From Streptomyces sp. Y2F8-2 (GTDB taxonomy: Bacteria; Actinomycetota; Actinomycetes; Streptomycetales; Streptomycetaceae), in the NCBI RefSeq assembly GCF_014905555.1, contig NZ_BNGS01000008.1, positions 62,001 through 126,000 of the forward strand: DNA of 64,000 nucleotides, in the 5' to 3' direction. The notes under the pieces are model-generated. The model was not told the DNA's origin. It made no database searches and was given only the letters and a program-made list of their open reading frames with translations. This document shows, piece by piece, positions 38,183 to 46,540 of the stretch (the stretch's first letter is position 1; every line of letters begins with the position of its first letter). The translations under genes were made by a program, and so were the position numbers.

Positions 38183-38192
38183 GCGGCTCCGT

Positions 38193-40022
38193 CTACCGGT
38201 CGTCGTCCAGCCCCGCCAGGACCAGCGGCAGCCGGTCCGTCCCGCCCTCGGTGAGGCGGACCGGGACGCCCCAGTCCTGCTGGTGGACATGGCACGCCGG
38301 GTATTCGTTGGCCGGGTCGTCGTCGCAGGACGCCGCCATCGCCGAGACGTGCAGGACGCCCTCGGATATCGCCGGGTTCAGCTCCAGCTCGCGCGCGAGG
38401 TCCGTGTCGGCGCCCTCGCCCTTCAGCAGCAGCTCCGGCGGGGTCGAGGAGACCAGCAGGCGCGTCGACGGTCCGTAGCGCGTGTCCAGCTTCTGGCCCG
38501 CCGGGGCCTGGAAGATCACGTCGAGTCGGAGCCTCCCGGGCGTCACCTCGGTCGCCGCGCGCTGCGTACGGTGCGCGACCGCGGCGACCTGCACCGCCTC
38601 CTCCGGCAGCCGCAGCCGCGTCAGCCGGTGCCGGGCCGACTCCACCACCACGATGTCCTCGCCGACGAGTACCGCGTCCGACGGCTCCCGCAGATCCGTC
38701 GCCAGCGTGCTCACCTCACCCGTCGCCGGGTCGTAACGCCGCAGCGCGTGGTTGTAGGTGTCGCTGACCGCCACCGAGCCGTCCGGCAGCGCCGTCACCC
38801 CCAGCGGGTGCTGGAGAAGTGCCTGCTCAGCCGCGCCGTCCCGGTGCCCGAAGTCGAACAGCCCCGTCCCGACCGCCGTGTGCACCGCGCCGTCCCGGTC
38901 CACCCAGCGCAGGGCGCTCGTCTCGGAGTCCGCCAGCCACAACCGCTCCCCGTCGGGCGACACCGCGAGTCCCGACGGCTGCGCGAACCAGGCCTCGGCG
39001 CCCGGACCGTCCACCAGCCCCTCGTTCGTGGTGCCGGCCGCCACCGCGACCGTCGCCGTGGCGGGGCCGTACGTCCACAGCTGGTGCACGCCCGCCATGG
39101 CGATCCACACCCGGCCGCCGAAGACCGCCACGTCCCACGGCGAGGAGAGGTCCACCTCCCGGGCCGGCCCCGACGTCGGCGAGCCCTGCCACCACTGCTT
39201 GCCGGTGCCCGCCAGCGTGCCGACCTCACCGGTCGCCAGGTCCAGTCGGCGCAGGGCGTGGTTCACGGTGTCCGCGACGACCACCGTTGCCTCATCGAGC
39301 AGCGCCAGGCCCTGCGGCTCACTGAAGCTCGCCGCCCGAGCCGGGCCGTCCGCGAAGCCCCGTACGCCGGAACCGATGCGCCGCAGCACCGTCTCCCCGT
39401 CCGCCGCCAGCTCCACCAGCTGGTGCCGGGTGGTGTCGCTGACCAGAAAGGAGCCGGACGGCAGCAGGAGCGCCTTGCCGGGGAAGCGGAGGGTCGTGGG
39501 CTCGGGCTCCGGTGCCACGTACGGGCCGTCGCCCCGGCGCAGCGTGCCCTTGGCCGCGTGCTCCTCCTCCAGTTCCTCGACGAGCCGGGCGATCGCATGG
39601 GCGTGACCCTCACCCGCGTGCTGGGCGACCACGTACCCCTCGGGGTCGATGACGACCAGCGTGGGCCAGGCCCGGACGGCGTACTGCTTCCAGGTGGCGA
39701 GCTCGGGGTCGTCGAGGACCGGGTGCTCCACCCCGTACCGCTCCACCGCGTCCACCACCGCCTGGTGCTCCGCCTCGTGGACGAACTTCGGAGAGTGCAC
39801 GCCGATGATCACCACGGTGTCGCGGTGCTTCTCCTCCAGCTCGCGCAGCTCGTCCAGGACGTGCAGGCAGTTGATGCAGCAGAACGTCCAGAAGTCGAGG
39901 ATGACGATGCGTCCTCGCAGGTCGGCGAGGCTGTACTGCTCTCCGCCCGTGTTCAGCCAGCCGCCCTTGCCGATCAGCTCGGGGGCACGGACACGGACGC
40001 GACGCGAAGTGGAGTCGTTCAT
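38193..40022 (-). CDS. Thioredoxin-like/NHL-repeat protein
   Basis: This 609-aa protein fuses an N-terminal thioredoxin-like (AhpC/TSA-Redoxin) domain, about residues 10-155, to an NHL beta-propeller at about 175-450. A C-terminal domain completes it. The redox motif is WTFCCINCLHVLDEL, with an intact CxxC (CINC) preceded by an extra Cys. DTVVIIGVHSPKFVHE follows as expected. NHL blades carry repeated DTVNHALRRLDLATG-type units, for example at about 245 and 410. This is the bacterial counterpart of NHLRC2. The enzymatic role is unknown; no signal peptide is present, so it is probably cytoplasmic. Start ATG 40022. Confidence 0.88.
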   Translation of the reverse strand: MNDSTSRRVRVRAPELIGKGGWLNTGGEQYSLADLRGRIVILDFWTFCCINCLHVLDELRELEEKHRDTVVIIGVHSPKFVHEAEHQAVVDAVERYGVEHPVLDDPELATWKQYAVRAWPTLVVIDPEGYVVAQHAGEGHAHAIARLVEELEEEHAAKGTLRRGDGPYVAPEPEPTTLRFPGKALLLPSGSFLVSDTTRHQLVELAADGETVLRRIGSGVRGFADGPARAASFSEPQGLALLDEATVVVADTVNHALRRLDLATGEVGTLAGTGKQWWQGSPTSGPAREVDLSSPWDVAVFGGRVWIAMAGVHQLWTYGPATATVAVAAGTTNEGLVDGPGAEAWFAQPSGLAVSPDGERLWLADSETSALRWVDRDGAVHTAVGTGLFDFGHRDGAAEQALLQHPLGVTALPDGSVAVSDTYNHALRRYDPATGEVSTLATDLREPSDAVLVGEDIVVVESARHRLTRLRLPEEAVQVAAVAHRTQRAATEVTPGRLRLDVIFQAPAGQKLDTRYGPSTRLLVSSTPPELLLKGEGADTDLARELELNPAISEGVLHVSAMAASCDDDPANEYPACHVHQQDWGVPVRLTEGGTDRLPLVLAGLDDDR

Positions 40023-40062
40023 GGGTCAAGAGTGCCATCCGGCTTCGTCATGCCGCGGGGCC

Positions 40063-40071
40063 TGTGGACAA
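40063..40071 (-). promoter_or_regulatory. DnaA-box match
   Basis: TGTGGACAA is the exact complement of the Streptomyces DnaA box TTGTCCACA. It lies in the short gap between two divergent genes. A single 9-mer can occur by chance. Confidence 0.3.
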
Positions 40072-40171
40072 CTCGGTGACTGTGCGTACAAGCTCTCCTA
40101 CGGGATGCGCACATGGCGTGACGGAGAGATGCTCGTCCTACACAGGGGGGTCAGTGCAAGGGAGCAGTTCC

Positions 40172-40405
40172 ATGCCTCGTGACATCGACGACCAGATGCG
40201 CCGCCCGAACCGCGACCGCGAGCGCGGTGAGACGAGCGGCGAGGAGATCCGCGACCGGAAGCGCCGCGACCCCGACATGAGCGGCTCCGACCTCTCGGAC
40301 CAGGACCTGGACAGGTCCGGCACGCGGCGTGACCGCGAGGACCGGCGCTCCTCCTGGGACGAGGACGAGCTCGACGAGCAGGACAGGCGGGAGGGCTACC
40401 GGTAG
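40172..40405 (+). CDS. Small, highly charged, disordered protein
   Basis: This 77-aa protein (MPRDIDDQMRRPNRDRERG...) is more than half Arg, Asp and Glu, with no hydrophobic core. It is likely intrinsically disordered. ATG 40172 has AAGGGAG at 40159-40165, so translation is plausible. I know no function; similar Asp/Arg-rich small proteins occur in Streptomyces and may be stress or nucleic-acid-binding factors. It ends at a strong bidirectional terminator. Confidence 0.7.
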   Translation: MPRDIDDQMRRPNRDRERGETSGEEIRDRKRRDPDMSGSDLSDQDLDRSGTRRDREDRRSSWDEDELDEQDRREGYR

Positions 40406-40440
40406 ACCGGTTCCCCCTGCGCGGTCCCTCACGGCCGTCC

Positions 40441-40473
40441 ACGAGTCCCCCGCCGCGCTTGCGGGGGACTCGT
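40441..40473. terminator. Strong bidirectional hairpin terminator
   Basis: ACGAGTCCCCCGC (40441-40453) pairs perfectly with 40461-40473, a 13-bp stem with a 7-nt loop. It separates the convergent charged-protein and cupin genes. Confidence 0.85.
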
Positions 40474-40511
40474 CCATGTCGCGGGCGGCGGATGCCCGGG
40501 ACGGGGCGGGC

Positions 40512-40907
40512 TCAGGCCAGGGCGTGCCCGGTCGTCGCGTCCACGTGGTCGGGGACCTCTTCGTGCCGGTCACCGACCGTCATCGTGCCGGTGGGTTCGA
40601 ACATGAGGATCGATGCCCCGGCGGGCGCGGACGGCTTGTGCTCCGTGCCCCGCGGAACCGTGAAGACCGAGCCCCTGGCAAGGGTGACCGTGCGTTCGCC
40701 GGCCGGCTCACGCAGCGCGATGTGCAGTTCACCGTCGAGGACGAGGAAGAACTCGTCGGTGTGGTCGTGCGTGTGCCACACGTGCTCGCCCTCGACCTTC
40801 GCGACGCGGACGTCGTAGTCGTTGACGGTGGTGACGATGCGCGGGCTCCACAGTTCGGCGAAGGAGGCGAGGGCCGCGGTGAGGGAGATGGGTGCGTCGG
40901 GTTCCAT
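40512..40907 (-). CDS. Cupin-domain protein
   Basis: This 131-aa single-domain cupin has the two metal-binding motifs: HVWHTHDHTDEFFLVLDGEL and, after the barrel, FTVPRGTEHKPSAPAG. It could be a small dioxygenase, isomerase or sensor; cupin sequence alone does not say. ATG 40907 is chosen because it begins just before the fold. It is divergent from a GlxA-type regulator whose start is 51 bp away, so the regulator may control it. Confidence 0.85.
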   Translation of the reverse strand: MEPDAPISLTAALASFAELWSPRIVTTVNDYDVRVAKVEGEHVWHTHDHTDEFFLVLDGELHIALREPAGERTVTLARGSVFTVPRGTEHKPSAPAGASILMFEPTGTMTVGDRHEEVPDHVDATTGHALA

Positions 40908-40946
40908 GCCGTCATCGTGCGGGGTGACCTGCCGCCGTACGAGTGC

Positions 40947-40952
40947 TAGAAA
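40947..40952 (+). promoter_or_regulatory. Candidate -10 element of a leaderless transcript
   Basis: TAGAAA lies with 6 nt between it and the ATG at 40959; there is no Shine-Dalgarno sequence. It fits the loose TA-rich -10 pattern seen at other starts in this window (last base A instead of T). Confidence 0.35.
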
Positions 40953-40958
40953 TCGCAT

Positions 40959-41957
40959 ATGTCGCAAGGATCCTCTCAGGCGTCGCGCCCGCACCGGGTC
41001 GTGCTCGTCGTGGACGAGAACTCCAACCCCTTCGAGATGAGCTGCGCCATCGAGGTGTTCGGCCTACCGCGGCCGGAACTCGGCCGTGAGCTGTACGACT
41101 TCCGGTTGTGCGCCGTCGGGCCCAGGATCCGGATGCGGGACGGCTTCTTCACGCTCACCGACGTCGCCGGGCTCGAGGCAGCGGACGATGCGGACACCCT
41201 GATCGTGCCGAACAGGCCCGACACCGACACCCCGCGCTCCCCGAAGGTCCTGGACGCAGTACGTCGGGCGCATGAGCGGGGCGCACGGTTGGTCGGCTTC
41301 TGCTCCGGCGCGTTCACCATCGCGGAGGCCGGGCTGCTGGACGGCCGGCGAGCGGCCTGCCACTGGATGTGGGCGGATTCCTTCCGGGCGCGGTTTCCCC
41401 GGGTCAGGCTGGAACCGGACGTACTGTTCGTGGACGATGGCGACATCCTGACCGCCTCCGGCAGCGCTTCCGCACTCGATCTCGGCCTGCATGTGGTACG
41501 CCGCGACCACGGCGCCGAGATCGCGAACGCGGTCTCCCGCCGGCTGGTCTTCGCCGCGCACCGCGACGGGGGACAGCGGCAGTTCGTGGAGCGGCCCGTG
41601 CCGGACATACCGGACGAGTCGCTGGCCCCGGTGCTGGCCTGGGCCCAGGAGCGACTGGACGAACCGCTCACCGTCGGCGACCTCGCGGCCCGCGCCGCGG
41701 TCAGCCCCGCCACCCTGCACCGCCGCTTCCGCGCCCAGCTCGGCACCACACCACTGGTTTGGCTGACGGGGGAGCGAGTAGCCCTGGCCTGCCGGCTGAT
41801 CGAGCGCGGGGAGGAGCGGCTGGACGTGGTCGCCGCGCGCAGCGGCCTCGGCACGGCCGCCAACCTGCGGGCCCGGCTCCGGGCTGAGACCGGGCTCAGT
41901 CCGTCGGCCTACCGGCGGCGTTTCGGGCCCGCCCCGGGGGAAGCTCTGACCGTATGA
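40959..41957 (+). CDS. GlxA-type AraC family regulator (DJ-1/PfpI plus HTH)
   Basis: This 332-aa regulator has an N-terminal DJ-1/PfpI-like domain (about residues 8-190). It contains the nucleophile-elbow-like GFCSGAFTIAEAGLLDGR and the following ACHWMWAD. A C-terminal AraC pair of helix-turn-helix motifs follows at about 220-320 (VGDLAARAAVSPATLHRRFR, ERLDVVAARSGLGTAANLRA). Members sense small molecules and activate genes for catabolism or development. The stop overlaps the next ATG by 4 bp, so it forms an operon with a LURP-one protein, and it is divergent from the cupin gene. Confidence 0.9.
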   Translation: MSQGSSQASRPHRVVLVVDENSNPFEMSCAIEVFGLPRPELGRELYDFRLCAVGPRIRMRDGFFTLTDVAGLEAADDADTLIVPNRPDTDTPRSPKVLDAVRRAHERGARLVGFCSGAFTIAEAGLLDGRRAACHWMWADSFRARFPRVRLEPDVLFVDDGDILTASGSASALDLGLHVVRRDHGAEIANAVSRRLVFAAHRDGGQRQFVERPVPDIPDESLAPVLAWAQERLDEPLTVGDLAARAAVSPATLHRRFRAQLGTTPLVWLTGERVALACRLIERGEERLDVVAARSGLGTAANLRARLRAETGLSPSAYRRRFGPAPGEALTV

Positions 41958-42448
41958 GACTTTTTGTACGCGACCGGCTCCTCGGCATCGGCGAGGACTA
42001 CTGGATCGAGGACCAGCACGGCACCAAGGTCTTCCTGGTCGACGGCAAGGCGATGCGGCTGAGGGACACCTTCGAGCTGAAGGACCCGCAGGGGCGCGTC
42101 CTGATCGACATCCACCAGAAGATGTTCGCCCTGCGCGACACGATGATCATCGAGCGCGATGGCGAGCGGCTGGCCACGATCAAGCGCAAGCGCCTTTCCC
42201 TGCTGCGCAACCACTACCGCGTCTCGCTGGCGGACGGCACGGAACTCGACGTCAGCGGCAAGATCCTCGACCGCGAGTTCGCCGTCGAGTACGACGGCGA
42301 ACTGCTCGCCCAGATCTCCCGCCGCTGGCTGCACGTCCGCGAGACGTACGGCGTCGACATCGTGCGCGAGGACGCGGACCCGGCACTGCTGATCGCGGTG
42401 GCCGTATGCGTGATCCACCTGGCGGACAAGGAGCGGGAGGAGGACTGA
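41954..42448 (+). CDS. LURP-one-related (Tubby-like) protein
   Basis: This 164-aa protein begins MRLFVRDRLLGIGEDYWIED, the standard N-terminus of bacterial LURP-one-related proteins, which have a Tubby-like beta barrel. Repeated strand patterns (FELKDPQGRVLIDIHQKMF, LADGTELDVSGKILDREF) fit. Its ATG overlaps the regulator's stop (ATGA), so the two are translationally coupled. No enzymatic activity is known for the family; lipid binding is a possibility from the Tubby relation. Confidence 0.85.
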   Translation: MRLFVRDRLLGIGEDYWIEDQHGTKVFLVDGKAMRLRDTFELKDPQGRVLIDIHQKMFALRDTMIIERDGERLATIKRKRLSLLRNHYRVSLADGTELDVSGKILDREFAVEYDGELLAQISRRWLHVRETYGVDIVREDADPALLIAVAVCVIHLADKEREED

Positions 42449-42498
42449 GCCGGCCCCGAGGGGCGCCAGGAGGACGCTCGAGGGTCCGTCCGCGTCCC

Positions 42499-43323
42499 CT
42501 ACTTCGTCACCGCGAACGAGCGCAGGATCGCCGCCGTCAGCTCCGGGTCGCCCTCCGCCTTGATGCGGTCGGCCACGGCGTCCGCGCTCACCCGACCGCA
42601 GGCCAGGCGGACGTACGTCTCCCAGTCGAGCGTCAGCGTCACCGCCGGGCCCAGCGAGGGCGTGCCGTCGATCGAGCCGCGCCCCTCCGCGTCCACCCGG
42701 ACCGTGCGCAGGAACTCCACGGGGCCGTGCACGTCGATGACGACCGCCGAGCCGGGCGGCGCGCCCGCGCCCTTGGTGACCACCTCCGGCAGGGCGGCCA
42801 GCAGCTCGTCCCGGGTGATGTAGGCGCCCGGGGAGTCGAGGTTCCCCGGTCGGCCGAGCGCCGTGCGCAGGTCCTGCTCGTGCACCCAGATGTCGAACGC
42901 GCGGTACCGCATGGCCTCTTCGAGGGTCTGCTCGATGCCGAGCGGGCCGCGTACCTTGGTGCCCGGATCCCGCGACTCGTTCCGCAGCTGGCGGTTGCGG
43001 CGGATGATCGTGTACTCCAGCTCGGAGGTCATCTCCGGGGCCGTGTGGTGGCGCCGGACGTCGACCTGCATCTCCATGTAGCGCTGGTGGTCGTTGGTGA
43101 CGTGGAACAGGTCGCGCGGGAGCGTGTGGATGGGGCGCGGATCGCCGAGCATCTCGCAGTCCATGCCGATGACGTGCGAGACCACGTCACGCACCGACCA
43201 GGCGGGGCACGGTGTGCGCCGGTTCCACTCGCCCTCCACGAGCGGCTGCACCAGCTCGGATATCGCTTCGACGGAGTGGGTCCAGGCATCGGCGTAGGGC
43301 TGGAGAGTGGGATGCAGACTCAC
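42499..43323 (-). CDS. Mycothiol-dependent maleylpyruvate isomerase family protein
   Basis: This 274-aa protein has the MDMPI/DinB-like metal-binding helical domain. The N-terminal region reads HSVEAISELVQPLVEGEW, PCPAWSVRDVVSHVIGMDCE (His of a three-His site), and the last ligand region DIWVHEQDLRTALGRPG. A C-terminal SCP2-like domain follows at about residues 190-274. Such proteins use mycothiol in small-molecule metabolism, but the substrate is unknown for most. The start is GTG 43323 with GAGGGG 9 nt upstream, giving MSLHPTLQPYADAW. Confidence 0.82.
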   Translation of the reverse strand: MSLHPTLQPYADAWTHSVEAISELVQPLVEGEWNRRTPCPAWSVRDVVSHVIGMDCEMLGDPRPIHTLPRDLFHVTNDHQRYMEMQVDVRRHHTAPEMTSELEYTIIRRNRQLRNESRDPGTKVRGPLGIEQTLEEAMRYRAFDIWVHEQDLRTALGRPGNLDSPGAYITRDELLAALPEVVTKGAGAPPGSAVVIDVHGPVEFLRTVRVDAEGRGSIDGTPSLGPAVTLTLDWETYVRLACGRVSADAVADRIKAEGDPELTAAILRSFAVTK

Positions 43324-43514
43324 GGAACGGGACCCCTCGGGCGGTCGGTGCACGGTCGTTGGTCGACGGCTCTGTCGGTGGCTGTACTGCGGGAGGTGGC
43401 TGTCAGCGGATGTCTTGGGACGTTAAGTTACGCTGCTGCGAGGCACCCCGGCAGTGCTTTGGTGTGACGATCGTAGGCCCGTTGAGAAGGCTCGATTACC
43501 AGGACGGTGGTACT

Positions 43515-44315
43515 GTGCGCGCCTCCCTGATCCAGATGCGGGTGAACGAGGACGAATCGGTCGATTCGCGTAGGCGGAGAGCCGCCTCGCTGGTACGAGA
43601 TCAAGCCGGAGTCGACCTCGTGGTGCTGCCCGAGCTGTGGACCACCGGGGCGTTCGCCTACGAGCGGTTCGGCACCGAGGCCGAGCCGCTTCAGGGACCG
43701 ACCCACGAGGCGATGGCGAAGGCTGCGGCCGACGCGGGCGTGTGGCTGCACGCCGGCTCGATCCCCGAGCGCGCCCCCGAGGGCGCCCTCTACAACACGT
43801 CCCTCATCTTCTCCCCCTCCGGTGAACTGGCCGCGTCCTACCGCAAGATCCACCGCTTCGGCTTCGACAAGGGCGAGGCCGTGCTGATGGGTGCGGGGAC
43901 CGAGCCGGTGACGGTGCGGCTGCCGGGGACGACCGTCGGCGTGGCCACCTGTTACGACCTCCGCTTCCCCGAGCTGTTCCGGTCGCTCGTGGACGCGGGC
44001 GCCGAGACGCTCGTGCTCCCGGCAGGCTGGCCGGAGCGCCGCCGGTCCCACTGGACGCTGCTGGCCCAGGCGCGGGCGGTCGAGAACCAGGCGTACGTCC
44101 TTGCCTGTGGAACGGCCGGAACGCATGCGGGAGTTCCGCAGGCGGGTCACTCGATCGTGGTGGATCCGTGGGGAGAGGTCCTCGCCGAGGCGGGCGCGGA
44201 GGAGGAGATCCTCACGGTGGAGTTCGACCCGGCGAGGGTGGCGGCGACGAGGGAGCAGTTCCCGGCGCTGAAGGACCGGGTCCTGGGTCTGGCGCCCCCG
44301 CGTCGTCCGCTCTAG
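43515..44315 (+). CDS. Carbon-nitrogen hydrolase (nitrilase superfamily)
   Basis: This 266-aa amidase-type enzyme shows the catalytic triad in order: Glu in VVLPELWTTGAF, Lys in YRKIHRFGFDKGE and Cys in ATCYDLRFPELF. Two further family motifs, LPAGWPERR and ARAVENQAYVLACG, are present. Members include omega-amidases and N-carbamoyl hydrolases. GTG 43515 has AGGACGG upstream and gives the usual MRASLIQM start. It is convergent with the MFS gene (20 bp between stops). Confidence 0.9.
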   Translation: MRASLIQMRVNEDESVDSRRRRAASLVRDQAGVDLVVLPELWTTGAFAYERFGTEAEPLQGPTHEAMAKAAADAGVWLHAGSIPERAPEGALYNTSLIFSPSGELAASYRKIHRFGFDKGEAVLMGAGTEPVTVRLPGTTVGVATCYDLRFPELFRSLVDAGAETLVLPAGWPERRRSHWTLLAQARAVENQAYVLACGTAGTHAGVPQAGHSIVVDPWGEVLAEAGAEEEILTVEFDPARVAATREQFPALKDRVLGLAPPRRPL

Positions 44316-44335
44316 CCGGCACACCGGGCGCGCCC

Positions 44336-45652
44336 TCACGCAGGGACGTGCACCGTCTCCACCCGGCTGGCGACGAGCCGCTCCCGCTCCCTGCGCGCCG
44401 CTCGCTTCCGGAGCCGCAGTATCTGGCTGAGCCCCACCGCCTGGAGCACGAACACGGCGCAGAACGCCACGGTGTAGTCGTCGCCCGTCGCGTCCAGCAG
44501 CACCCCGATCGCCAGCAGCGTCGTCATGGAGGCGACGAAACCGCCCATGTTGGTGATCCCGGACGCCGTCCCCTGACGCTCCGGCGGATTCGCCGGCCGA
44601 GCAAAGTCGAAGCCGATCATCGAGGCCGGACCGCACGCCCCGAGCACCGTGCACAGCACGACCAGCAGCCACATCGGCACATGCGCGGCCGGGTAGCCGA
44701 GCGTGGCCGCCCACACCGCCGCCGTCGCCCCGACCGTGCCGAGGGCCAGCGGCAGCCGCGCCGCGTGGTGCCGGGCGACGATCTGGCCGTACACCAGTCC
44801 GACCAGCATGTTCGACACCACCACGAGCGTGAGGAGCTCACCGGCCGTGGCCCGGGACAGGCCCTGCGCCTGCACCAGGAACGGCAGGCCCCACAAGAGC
44901 AGGAACACCATCGCCGGGAACTGCGTCGTGAAGTGCACCCACATGCCGAGCCGCGTCCCGGGCTCCTTCCACGACGCCACGATCTGCCGTCGCACGTACG
45001 CCGACCCGCGGTGCGGGAACGGCTCCGGCTCGTACCCCTCCGGGTGATCCTTCAGGAAGAGCAGCAGCAGGACGAGGACGACCACCCCGGCGACCGCGCT
45101 GCCGCCGAACGCCGCCGTCCAGCCCACTCCGTGCAGCAGCCGCGCGAGCACGAGCGTGGAGACCAGGTTGCCGGCCATGCCCACCAGACCGGCGAGCTGC
45201 GCGACCAGCGGACTGCGGCGGGCCGGGAACCAGCGCGTGCCGAGCCGCAGCACGCTGATGAACGTCATGGCGTCGCCGCAGCCCAGCAGCGCGCGCGAGG
45301 CCAGCGCCGTCCCGTACGACGGGGAGAACGCGAACCCCAGCTGACCGGCCGTGAACAGGACGACCCCGAGGGCCAGCACCTTCTTGGTGCCGAGCCGGTC
45401 CACGAGCAGGCCGACGGGTATCTGCATGCCCGCGTACACGAGCAGCTGGAGGATCGAGAAGGTGGACAGGGCGGACGCGTTCACATGGAAGCGGTCCGCC
45501 GCGTCCAGTCCGGCCACGCCCAGCGACGTACGGAAGATGACGGCGACGAAGTAGACCGAGACGCCGATGGCCCACACGGCGACGGCACGCCGGCCGCCCG
45601 GCGGATCACCGGGCAGGGACACGGAGCGGGAGCCCACCGACCCCGACCTCAT
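44336..45652 (-). CDS. MFS transporter
   Basis: This 438-aa protein has about twelve transmembrane helices. The MFS motif A region appears as GLLVDRLGTKKVLALG between helices 2 and 3, and a second-half counterpart is FARPANPPERQGTASGITNMGG. The charged loop (about residues 195-225) divides the halves. It is a proton-coupled carrier of unknown substrate. The start overlaps the GntR stop by 4 bp (45649-45652), so it is coupled to that regulator, which probably senses the transported compound. Confidence 0.88.
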   Translation of the reverse strand: MRSGSVGSRSVSLPGDPPGGRRAVAVWAIGVSVYFVAVIFRTSLGVAGLDAADRFHVNASALSTFSILQLLVYAGMQIPVGLLVDRLGTKKVLALGVVLFTAGQLGFAFSPSYGTALASRALLGCGDAMTFISVLRLGTRWFPARRSPLVAQLAGLVGMAGNLVSTLVLARLLHGVGWTAAFGGSAVAGVVVLVLLLLFLKDHPEGYEPEPFPHRGSAYVRRQIVASWKEPGTRLGMWVHFTTQFPAMVFLLLWGLPFLVQAQGLSRATAGELLTLVVVSNMLVGLVYGQIVARHHAARLPLALGTVGATAAVWAATLGYPAAHVPMWLLVVLCTVLGACGPASMIGFDFARPANPPERQGTASGITNMGGFVASMTTLLAIGVLLDATGDDYTVAFCAVFVLQAVGLSQILRLRKRAARRERERLVASRVETVHVPA

Positions 45653-46332
45653 CGCACCTCACCCCGCGCCAGGTGGGAGAACCAGCTGACGTGCCGGTGC
45701 ACGATGTCCACGGCCGCCTCGGCGTCGCCTGACCGCAGCGCCTGAAGGATCTCCTCGTGTTCGGTGAGGGTCTTGGCGATGCGGTCGGGGTGCGAGTGCA
45801 TGACGGCGACGCCCATCCGCAACTGACGGTCGCGGAGTTGGTCGTACAGGCGGGAGAGGATCTCGTTGCCGCCGTTGCGCACGATCTCGGCGTGGAAGGT
45901 GCGGTCGGTGAGCGCCGCACCGGCCAGGTCACCGGCGGCGGCCTGCTCCTTCTGGCGGGCGAGCAGTTCCTCGAGCCGTTCGATCAGCCCCGGCGGGGCG
46001 GGGACGGCCTTGCGGGCCGCGTGTTCCTCGACGAGCTGGCGCGTCTCGATCACATCCGCGATCTCCTGGGCGGAGACGGCGAGGACGAGAGCACCCTTCT
46101 TCGGGTAGAGCTTGATCAGCCCTTCGACCTCCAGCCGCAACAGCGCCTCGCGCACCGGCGTCCGCGAGACGCCGACCTCCTCGGCCAGCTCACCTTCGGT
46201 CAGCAGCGTCCCGCCCTGGTAACGGCGCTCCAGGACACCCTGTTTGACGTGCGTGTAGACACGGTCGGCGGCGGGGGGTTGTTTGAGGGGCATCTTCTCG
46301 GGGACGCGGGCGACGGACGGTGCTGCAGGCAT
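45649..46332 (-). CDS. GntR family regulator (FadR/FCD type)
   Basis: This 227-aa repressor has an N-terminal winged helix-turn-helix (LTEGELAEEVGVSRTPVREALLRLE, about residues 42-66; RLEVEGLIKLYPKKG). A C-terminal helical FCD domain for ligand binding follows (DRTFHAEIVRNGGNEIL, MHSHPDRI, LTEHEEILQALRSGD; metal-binding Asp/His positions present). It probably controls itself and the coupled MFS gene. The ATG at 46332 is backed by a TATGAT -10 ending 6 nt before it, suggesting a leaderless transcript. Confidence 0.92.
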   Translation of the reverse strand: MPAAPSVARVPEKMPLKQPPAADRVYTHVKQGVLERRYQGGTLLTEGELAEEVGVSRTPVREALLRLEVEGLIKLYPKKGALVLAVSAQEIADVIETRQLVEEHAARKAVPAPPGLIERLEELLARQKEQAAAGDLAGAALTDRTFHAEIVRNGGNEILSRLYDQLRDRQLRMGVAVMHSHPDRIAKTLTEHEEILQALRSGDAEAAVDIVHRHVSWFSHLARGEVR

Positions 46333-46338
46333 GAGCAC

Positions 46339-46344
46339 ATCATA
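46339..46344 (-). promoter_or_regulatory. Candidate -10 element of the GntR gene
   Basis: On the minus strand this reads TATGAT, 6 nt before the GntR ATG, in an AT-rich patch with TTGTATC just upstream. The same patch may hold the GntR operator. Confidence 0.4.
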
Positions 46345-46540
46345 GATACAACACGTACGCATGCCGATGGGCGTCCACCATGTGGACTCGGCACACGAGT
46401 CCCGGATTTCACCCGGGCAACCGCACATCCTTTTGTGCTACCTACGAGTCTCACGAGAAGGCGGCCGCGTCATCTGGCCGCACCCCAGGGGCATTTGGAT
46501 GCATTCAGAGGCATCAGAGACGCAATCGGAGCGTTCAACT

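Larger units (their letters stand above)
37763..38192. other. Intergenic region with repeats, 430 bp
   Basis: This stretch holds degenerate GCTGTA(C/A) repeats (about 37796-37850), a possible 30-aa membrane ORF (37947-38039), a 16-bp tandem array (38086-38149) and a GC hairpin (38153-38182). No conventional gene is seen. Confidence 0.5.

Noticed and set aside
38041..38192. The four regularly spaced 16-bp units were considered as a CRISPR array.
   Set aside because: The copies are directly adjacent without spacers, and no cas gene is present.
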